The notes below the pieces were generated by a model. The model had not been told where the DNA came from. It did not search any database and worked only from the letters and a program-made list of their open reading frames with translations. A DNA stretch of 64,000 nucleotides from Nereocystis luetkeana (Eukaryota; Sar; Phaeophyceae; Laminariales; Laminariaceae): contig JARUPZ010000013.1 in the NCBI GenBank assembly GCA_031213475.1, positions 3,472,731-3,536,730 of the forward strand. Direction: 5' to 3'. Below, piece by piece: positions 63,101 through 64,000 of the stretch (its first letter is position 1; every line of letters starts with the position of its first letter). Position numbers and translations under genes: made by a program.

Positions 63101-63587
63101 TTGTGTGTACCGTAGGTCCTATTTAATATGTTGCCCCGTATTACATAACAAATTGCGTTTTTCTAGTATTAAAATCCCCTTTCCGTGTTTCGCCGTTAGA
63201 GGCCACCATCTATCTCCCTAGGATAGCGACCTATTCCTCGCCATTGGTCTAGTCGGGGCGAGGGGGGGGGGGGGGGGGGGGTAGTCATTTTTAGGGCGCT
63301 TGAGTCATGTGACCATAGACCACGCATCCCTTTCGAATCGGGGCTTGCCGCCACAGCGTAAACATCCAAACATGACAATAATGCCACATTCCAAAAAACA
63401 AATACCGGTGTGTCACAAGATAGGGCCATCTTGTATCCTACCAGGTAATTGTTTAGATTTTATGTCCCTTATGTTTTACTCACTCGGCGGCGGTGGGCGG
63501 GTCGGCCCCGCCAGCCAAGGCGATGGCGGACATGCAGGCGTACATCTGGCTCACGCTCACCCACGACAGCAGGGCGTGCACAGCCGC
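13345..63587 (-). CDS. Giant multi-span membrane protein with PelF-like GT4 glycosyltransferase domain (5' partial, 52 exons)
   Basis: Predicted membrane polysaccharide synthase. Exons 5' to 3' (high to low coordinate): 63484-63587, 62654-62848, 61849-62029, 61293-61346, 60638-60828, 60044-60292, 59275-59439, 58425-58610, 57498-57618, 56655-56863, 55733-55877, 54196-54381, 53640-53827, 53247-53421, 52127-52351, 50874-51097, 49905-50004, 49183-49343, 48538-48693, 47360-47480, 45815-46015, 45176-45319, 42661-42902, 41708-41857, 40974-41090, 40236-40389, 39431-39534, 38089-38253, 36824-36905, 35595-35752, 34145-34328, 32833-32937, 32150-32392, 31704-31793, 31239-31328, 30472-30537, 29685-29823, 29145-29281, 28593-28718, 27982-28167, 26260-26371, 25048-25217, 24337-24437, 22715-22924, 21460-21589, 19949-20490, 18331-18613, 17488-17529, 16000-17204, 14579-15155, 13793-13867, 13345-13464. 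Every intron is GT-AG and every phase agrees, giving 9786 nt with the stop TAG at 13345-13347. Mean intron is about 793 bp. Residue numbers used here start at the first in-window exon. The true start lies upstream of base 64000. Exon-level confidence is high for most; the exon beginning at 53827 has a weak acceptor. Confidence 0.85.
14390..14550. repeat. (CCAC)n-rich microsatellite
   Basis: CCACC/CACCACC-rich stretch immediately 3' (in gene sense) of the exon 50 donor at 14578. In the sense strand it is G-rich. Confidence 0.6.
15165..15365. repeat. G-rich (GGGTGGGG)n tract
   Basis: Almost uninterrupted G-runs on the + strand. On the gene's sense strand this is a C-rich tract ending next to the exon 50 acceptor at 15156. 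Confidence 0.8.
18753..19310 (-). repeat. Poly(C)-tail repeat family A, near full length
   Basis: About 540 bp, alignable end to end with the copies at 38722-39380 and 54533-55065. Written on the + strand it starts GTACTCGATATCATGC next to a G-rich run and ends near GCCAACCCAATATATACC. No open frame is conserved between copies. It lies in an intron of the giant gene. Confidence 0.8.
19684..19795. mobile_element. TA-type MITE copy (family M1)
   Basis: Terminal inverted repeats TTACGGGGGACCATAGTTAA / right-end complement, flanked by TA on both sides (19682-19683 and 19796-19797). The element is 112 bp and non-coding. TA duplication plus short inverted repeats is the pattern of Tc1/mariner-related MITEs. 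It lies in an intron of the giant gene. Confidence 0.8.
20505..20578. repeat. (GGGA)n microsatellite before exon 46
   Basis: GGGAGGGAGGGA repeat. On the sense strand it is a CCCTCCCT pyrimidine tract just upstream of the exon 46 acceptor at 20491. Confidence 0.8.
21650..21985. repeat. (ATCGGT)n hexanucleotide repeat
   Basis: Pure GGTATCGGTATCGGTATC run at about 21692-21725, followed by a degenerate continuation to about 21985. Located 60 bp upstream (gene sense) of exon 45. Confidence 0.75.
22320..22470 (+). repeat. GGGTC-family dispersed repeat, copy 1
   Basis: Starts TTCATGACCCGACCCGCTGG, carries GGATCGGGTCGGGTCGG pentamers in its middle and ends AAAATCTCACGGGTCGTG. A homologous copy in reverse orientation is at 45640-45800. 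Confidence 0.7.
22600..22685 (+). repeat. Poly(C)-tail repeat family B, truncated copy
   Basis: Carries CGTCTCGTAAGGGATGCGTG and GACTAAGGCAAACAACAAAT, then G/C transition into a C-run, as in the other family B copies. Confidence 0.75.
22966..23092 (-). repeat. Poly(C)-tail repeat family A, two truncated copies
   Basis: A short fragment (GTACTCATGTCATTCATGGC, about 22966-22996) is followed by a longer one starting GTACTCGATATCATGCACGG at 23014. Confidence 0.7.
23095..23275 (-). repeat. Poly(C)-tail repeat family B, two adjacent copies
   Basis: Copy one is about 23097-23172 (ACTATGCATCCCTTTCGAGA). Copy two is about 23203-23265 (GTACTCGTTTTTCCTTATCT). Each abuts a long G-run. Confidence 0.7.
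25048..34328 (-). CDS. Giant gene, exons 31-42: GT-B glycosyltransferase family 4 domain, PelF-like (residues about 1640-2167)
   Basis: About 530 residues, close to the length of a whole PelF-type GT4 enzyme. Visible motifs in order: Gly-rich N-terminal loop DSGTWPLYGGGV (1662-1673), where PelF-type enzymes have a P-Y/V-GGVS loop; HVSHHG (1870-1875) then WDHGMLWRER (1895-1904), matching the family's H-G-x-x-x-R-E signature; ITLYEADTLTPC (1932-1943); LNGA (1974-1977) and VVMLSHVYALK (2001-2011), the hinge into the C-terminal Rossmann lobe; ENVWLKGKG; then SEGLPLAIIEA with the GT4 E-x7-E pair at E2088 and E2096, followed by VIATDVGGTRD. These residues bind the nucleotide-sugar and are expected to face the cytosol. 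Retaining transfer from a nucleotide sugar is the family's known chemistry; the donor here is unknown. All catalytic motifs are intact. Confidence 0.88.
25650..25740 (-). ncRNA. tRNA-like Pol III remnant or SINE head
   Basis: On the minus strand an A-box-like TTGGCTTGGTGGGTGG lies about 50 bp before a canonical T-arm GTGGGTTCAAGTCTCAC (5-bp stem, 7-nt loop with TTCAAGT, matching the B box). A T5 run follows about 30 bp later, as at a Pol III stop. The acceptor stem and anticodon arm do not fold well, so this is not a confident tRNA gene. It lies in an intron of the giant gene (between exons 41 and 42 it would be outside; it sits between 25218 and 26259). Confidence 0.35.
26176..26246. repeat. 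(TG)n dinucleotide microsatellite
   Basis: About 35 uninterrupted TG units. It starts 14 bp inside the intron downstream of exon 41, whose donor is at 26259. Confidence 0.95.
26600..26675 (-). repeat. Poly(C)-tail repeat family B, truncated copy
   Basis: CGTACTCATTTGTTGCTCGC then GACCATTGACCATGCATCC, abutting a G-run on its left. Confidence 0.75.
27283..27320. repeat. G homopolymer tract
   Basis: Nearly pure run of G (one A) on the + strand inside an intron of the giant gene. Confidence 0.9.
27690..27930 (+). repeat. Poly(C)-tail repeat family B, two tandem copies
   Basis: Copy one is about 27715-27842, including the body GTCTCTATTAGGAGTAGGAA and the tail AAATGAGTACCCCCCCCCC. Copy two is about 27850-27925 with GACTAAGGCAAGCAACAAAG. 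They are separated only by the C-run, as if the second inserted next to the tail of the first. Confidence 0.8.
28484..28555 (+). repeat. Poly(C)-tail repeat family A, truncated copy
   Basis: GGGATGCAACGGTCTATCTA through GAAAATGAGTACCCCCCCCC; diverged body, intact tail junction. Confidence 0.7.
28817..28910 (-). repeat. Poly(C)-tail repeat family B copy
   Basis: GTACTCATTTGTTGCTCGCC then GGCAACGCATCCCTTTCGAG, abutting a G-run. Confidence 0.75.
29870..30355. repeat. Degenerate (GGTT)n/(TTGG)n tetranucleotide region
   Basis: TTGGTTGGTTGGTTGG runs at 30092-30125 and elsewhere within 500 bp of intron between exons 36 and 37. Confidence 0.75.
31508..31534. repeat. (TA)n microsatellite
   Basis: About 13 TA units in an intron of the giant gene. 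Confidence 0.9.
33000..33400. repeat. (AAACG)n-like A-rich degenerate repeat
   Basis: Four hundred bases of AAACGAAAC/AACAAAAC-type units between exons 31 and 32. Open frames on the minus strand here are Phe/Val-rich artefacts of that composition. Confidence 0.65.
33650..33855 (+). repeat. Poly(C)-tail repeat family A, two tandem truncated copies
   Basis: Copy one (33650-33795) includes CCGACATGCTCCGTCC and ends GAGTACACCCCCC with a long C-run. Copy two (33797-33853) contains only the last ~50 bp, ending AATGAGTACCCCCCCCC. Both share the tail but have different 5' extents. Confidence 0.85.
33885..34165 (-). repeat. Tandem echoes of the exon 31 3' end and donor
   Basis: The end of exon 31 plus the start of its intron (minus strand GCCGCAAACAG|GTGCG, + strand about 34141-34165) recurs in degenerate form at about 33951-33970, 34031-34050 and 33897-33925. 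Each echo keeps a usable donor (CAG|GTGAGA or CAG|GTGGGA). The flanking CTACAAAACCTAT segment is repeated as well. Confidence 0.7.
35165..35530. repeat. (CCATA)n pentanucleotide minisatellite
   Basis: About 370 bp dominated by CATACCATACCATACC, with variant CACCA and GATA units. Apparent His/Tyr-rich open frames on both strands are artefacts of the repeat. Confidence 0.9.
35595..48693 (-). CDS. Giant gene, exons 19-30: central region of unknown function (residues 1021-1618)
   Basis: Twelve phase-consistent exons encode an apparently globular, non-membrane region between the spans and the glycosyltransferase. Distinct pieces are DDFFRWTISPVPDRCLLAHG (exon 21), YWRDLSPHARELVLRMVL (exon 23), FHLDYMLFGAASGCMGFDRE (exon 26) and PMFIKMHRASHWLYKKLLN (exon 27). 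An acidic Gly-rich insert lies in exon 28. I do not recognise a domain. Two of these exons (26 and 28) have partial tandem copies of their 3' ends in the following intron. Confidence 0.75.
36412..36530 (+). repeat. Poly(C)-tail repeat family A, truncated copy
   Basis: Starts after a C-run with CGTCAAAACCTGACGTGCTC and ends GACCTAAGTACCCCCC. Confidence 0.75.
37670..38130 (-). repeat. Tandem ~170-bp echoes of the exon 28 3' end
   Basis: The exon 28 end on the minus strand (CTCGTCGAGCAGAG|GTAGGC, + strand 38085-38105) recurs about 170 bp apart near 37916-37960 (TTCGTCGAGCAGAG|GTGAGC) and 37744-37775 (more diverged). Intron sequence between them is partly repeated too (TTTATCTAGATG, GTAGATGA...ACGGTAG). 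Confidence 0.7.
38722..39380 (-). repeat. Poly(C)-tail repeat family A, near full length, split by a MITE
   Basis: Same end-to-end alignment as the 18753 and 54533 copies, but interrupted at 39107-39211 by a family M1 MITE. Flanked by long G-runs at both ends (38705-38720 and 39360-39382). Confidence 0.85.
39107..39211. mobile_element. TA-type MITE copy (family M1), nested insertion
   Basis: Ends TCACGGGGGGCCATAGTAAA and its complement, flanked by TA (39105-39106, 39212-39213). Removing the element and one TA restores GATCTAACTCGAC, exactly the sequence in the uninterrupted family A copies. This proves the insertion and its 2-bp target duplication. Confidence 0.92.
40045..40110 (-). repeat. 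Partial duplicate of exon 26 3' end
   Basis: About 55 bp matching the exon 26 end at 40237-40292 (sense GGTGCATGGGTTTTAACAGA against GATGCATGGGTTTCGACAGA), including its donor region (GACCGG|GTATTT against GACCAG|GTTTGT). It lies 185 bp into the intron and has no acceptor of its own in frame. Confidence 0.75.
41405..41526 (-). repeat. Poly(C)-tail repeat family A, truncated copy
   Basis: GAGTACTCTTATCATGCATAG through TTCACCGACCAGGCAGACAC; abuts a G-run. Confidence 0.8.
41660..41706. repeat. C homopolymer of about 46 bp at a splice donor
   Basis: Uninterrupted C-run on the + strand, hence a G-run on the sense strand that starts right after the GT of the exon 24 donor (41707). Length may be affected by sequencing error. 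Confidence 0.9.
42025..42230. repeat. (AACC)n-like degenerate tetranucleotide region
   Basis: ACCGACCAACC-type repeats in the intron between exons 23 and 24. Similar tracts occur at 61540-61830 and 62430-62600. Confidence 0.65.
42340..42575 (+). repeat. Poly(C)-tail repeat family A, medium-length copy
   Basis: About 235 bp of the sense 3' part, including TAGGATGCAGCTCACCCTTC and ending GACAATAAGCTCCCCC. Lacks the 5' half. Confidence 0.8.
43411..43502. mobile_element. Second, diverged copy of the TAGGACTGCAGTCCC inverted-repeat element
   Basis: CCCTTCTAGGGCCGCAGTCC at one end and GGGACTGTAGTCCTAAAAGG at the other; same size and same centre (ACTACTTAGAACTTGA) as the 1401-1490 copy. Confidence 0.7.
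44754..44857. mobile_element. TA-type MITE copy (family M1)
   Basis: CTACCGGGGACCATAGTAAA at the left, TAGGTCCTATTTAATACGTC at the right, TA on both sides (44752-44753, 44858-44859). Confidence 0.75.
45318..45362. repeat. (TA)n tract before exon 22
   Basis: TATATATACATATATATATA run; the sense-strand acceptor of exon 22 (TATATAG|GTGGGA) lies directly in it. Confidence 0.85.
45640..45800 (-). repeat. GGGTC-family dispersed repeat, copy 2
   Basis: Reverse-complement relative of 22320-22470, sharing GGGTCATGACCCG, CGCTGGTCG and TTTTGAAAT pieces around GACCC pentamers. Confidence 0.65.
46755..46800. repeat. (CAG)n microsatellite
   Basis: CAGCAGCAGCAGCAACAGCA run in the intron between exons 20 and 21. 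Nearby (CCA)n and G-runs create long spurious open frames (46297-47106 and its antisense). Confidence 0.85.
48305..48522 (+). repeat. Three tandem truncated poly(C)-tail repeats (family A)
   Basis: Three units of 50-60 bp (about 48318-48371, 48389-48449, 48459-48520) each contain TTCATACGACTACGGCCATG and end in a C-run. Tails read GAGAAACCTGCCCC in the first two and GAGTACCCC in the third. The array sits directly downstream (sense) of the exon 19 donor. Confidence 0.85.
48785..48985 (-). repeat. Poly(C)-tail repeat family B, two copies
   Basis: Copy one (48790-48903) is among the longest family B copies and includes CTCCTAATAGAGACACCTCC. Copy two (48912-48982) starts CACTCATTCTGCTGCTTGCC. 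Confidence 0.8.
49183..56863 (-). CDS. Giant gene, exons 10-18: multi-span membrane region (residues 483-1020)
   Basis: Nine exons carry roughly ten to twelve hydrophobic segments of membrane-span length. Examples are ALLHSLVVFGGLSLGAA (exon 10), FVAVLIVASVVLLPFVSG (exon 11), FIGVFFFVGIYIMLVSLML (exon 12), FLGGVGLLLLTLAVGF (exon 13), MLALALFIVATAGL (exon 15), FVLMCTLAVCCLGYFWLI (exon 16), VVGYLGILVGLFHKIL (exon 17) and two in exon 18. Exon 14 is a charged loop (WRHRLTRKRRYRMLDGDLE). The layout is consistent with a channel or exporter-like membrane domain. No sequence family is recognised, and the spans are read by eye. Confidence 0.75.
51763..51918 (+). repeat. Poly(C)-tail repeat family A, two tandem truncated copies
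   Basis: Both contain GAGGGTCTRTGG-type starts and CGGCCATGC; the first ends in a C-run at 51825, the second at ATTGAGTACAGCCCGCCCC. Confidence 0.7.
51918..52130. repeat. (TCCCACCCC)n minisatellite
   Basis: CCTCCCACCCCTCCC units and CCCACCCACCGAC units directly downstream (sense) of the exon 15 donor at 52126; G-rich on the sense strand. Confidence 0.8.
54533..55065 (-). repeat. Poly(C)-tail repeat family A, near full length
   Basis: From GTACTCGAGGAGAGATGTAC next to a G-run to CCAACCCAACCTACCAGG next to a second G-run. This is the best intact representative in the window. It contains GATCTAACTGG where the 38722 copy carries a MITE. Confidence 0.85.
55495..55690 (-). repeat. Poly(C)-tail repeat family A, truncated copy
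   Basis: Long G-run at 55495-55523 then GTACTCATATTATGCACGGC, CCCTTCAATGCCGGGACGGA, ending near CGAGTCGCATGAGGGTG. Confidence 0.8.
57035..57205. repeat. (AGT)n trinucleotide microsatellite
   Basis: About 170 bp of near-pure AGT/GTA repeat in the intron between exons 9 and 10. Poly-Val/poly-Leu open frames here are artefacts. Confidence 0.95.
57498..63587 (-). CDS. Giant gene, exons 1-9: N-terminal, mostly soluble part (residues 1-482)
   Basis: Nine exons in consistent phase. The first exon encodes a small-residue, moderately hydrophobic segment (HALLSWVSVSQMYACMSAIA). Exons 2-5 look like a mixed alpha/beta soluble domain, with IEVYVVEKQVLTFTG and MGVPVMICHLAESLMDRTID as conserved-looking pieces. 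Exon 6 carries a Trp-rich hydrophobic stretch (VLWWTWIAVPW) that may be a membrane segment. I do not recognise a family. Since exon 1 begins with an acceptor in phase 0, at least one coding exon lies outside the window. Confidence 0.75.
58740..58960 (-). repeat. Poly(C)-tail repeat family A, two tandem truncated copies
   Basis: Copy one 58757-58866 and copy two 58877-58955, each beginning after a G-run with TGYACTCA and containing GTATGACCATRGACCCTCGC. Confidence 0.85.
59440..59900. repeat. (AACCG)n-like degenerate repeat
   Basis: CGAACCGAACC-type units over about 450 bp in the intron between exons 6 and 7. Confidence 0.65.
60918..61220 (-). repeat. Poly(C)-tail repeat family A, medium copy plus fragment
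   Basis: About 240 bp (CCATAGACCCTCGCATCCCT through CTTCAATTTCCGGTGTGG), followed by a short second head (GTACTCATGTCATGCAATGG). Confidence 0.8.
62117..62250 (-). repeat. Poly(C)-tail repeat family B copy
   Basis: GTATTCATTTGTTGCTTGCC through ACTCCTCCAACCTATGGGCG, abutting a G-run. Located just upstream (sense) of exon 3. Confidence 0.8.
62880..63018 (-). repeat. Poly(C)-tail repeat family B copy
   Basis: GTACTCATTTGTTGCTCGGC through CAGAGACATCTCCAACAACT. Located just upstream (sense) of exon 2. Confidence 0.8.
63037..63143. mobile_element. TA-type MITE copy (family M1), diverged
   Basis: TTACGGGGGGCCATAGTACA at the left and GTAGGTCCTATTTAATATGT at the right. The flanking TA duplication is not clear. 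Confidence 0.65.
63255..63345 (-). repeat. Poly(C)-tail repeat family B, truncated copy
   Basis: G-run then GTAGTCATTTTTAGGGCGCT and GACCACGCATCCCTTTCGAA. Confidence 0.65.
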
Positions 63588-63667
63588 CTGGTTTTAAAAC
63601 AAAACAGCAGCGAGCACCAGGCAAAGAGGAACATCGGCTAAAATGAGGAGAACCGGGGGGAAATAAA

Positions 63668-63760
63668 TGGGGGGGAGGGGGGGGGGGGGGCGTACTCATC
63701 TCTCACTCACCTTAGGCATTAACCATTGACCACGCATCCCTTTCGTGGCGGAGGGTGGGC
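63668..63760 (-). repeat. Poly(C)-tail repeat family B, truncated copy
   Basis: G-run then CGTACTCATCTCTCACTCAC and TTGACCACGCATCCCTTTCG. The remaining bases to 64000 show no exon I can support. Confidence 0.75.
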
Positions 63761-64000
63761 GTGAGAAATTTACACCACGGGAGGAGTACTCTACGAAAAC
63801 ACATCATTTTGTCAATGAGACACCATCCGAGCGTTACATTGAAAAAACAAAAAAAATGTCAAAATCCAGAACCTCCGATCTGTTATTTGTTTTTAACCGC
63901 CTGCCAAAAAACTGACCCACGAACTTGATTTGAGAAGCAACAAAAACTTTTGAAAAGAAGGCCCCCATATATCGAGCATTATCGCTTGAAAATGGCGGAG

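Noticed and set aside
1..64000. CRISPR arrays, bacterial operons or integrated viral genes
   Set aside because: No array with regular spacers, no ribosome-binding-site spaced gene clusters, and no viral hallmark motif was seen.

Overview
This is eukaryotic nuclear DNA. The coding exons are short and separated by introns of about 0.8 kb, all GT-AG, with many microsatellites, very long G/C homopolymers and dispersed repeats. Exon composition is GC-rich and Ala/Gly/Ser-rich. Intron size and density, simple-repeat load and protein style fit a brown alga (Ectocarpus-like stramenopile). That assignment is inference; nothing was searched.

Layout. (1) 1-2.5 kb: a 264-bp tandem duplication and a perfect inverted-repeat element, no gene. 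(2) 2.97-4.74 kb, + strand: a bZIP transcription factor whose glutamine-rich, acidic C-terminal half probably lies in a second exon. (3) 4.9-6.3 kb: a degenerate minisatellite of about 105 bp period. (4) 6.3-13.3 kb: no gene I can support; microsatellites, a degenerate repeat and one unexplained GC-rich open stretch at 8.1-9.65 kb. (5) 13.3-63.6 kb, - strand: one giant gene. I chained 52 exons whose splice phases all agree, giving 9786 nt (3261 residues plus stop) inside the window. Its 5' end lies beyond base 64000. The protein has a soluble N-terminal part, a multi-membrane-span region, a central region I do not recognise, a complete GT-B type family 4 glycosyltransferase domain with PelF-like motifs, and a tail of about 950 mostly disordered residues.

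The introns of the giant gene hold about 30 copies of two related short repeat families that end in poly(C) and share a 3' tail. They also hold at least four copies of a TA-duplicating inverted-repeat MITE (one nested inside a poly(C) repeat), tandem 'echoes' of exon 3' ends, and G-runs after donors and C-runs before acceptors. A palindromic 9-mer, TACC(A/T)GGTA, occurs 17 times across the window where about 0.5 are expected.

Working together: the giant protein is best read as a membrane-bound polysaccharide synthase that may couple sugar transfer to export in one chain, plausibly for cell wall or matrix. The bZIP gene is a separate locus with no visible functional link.
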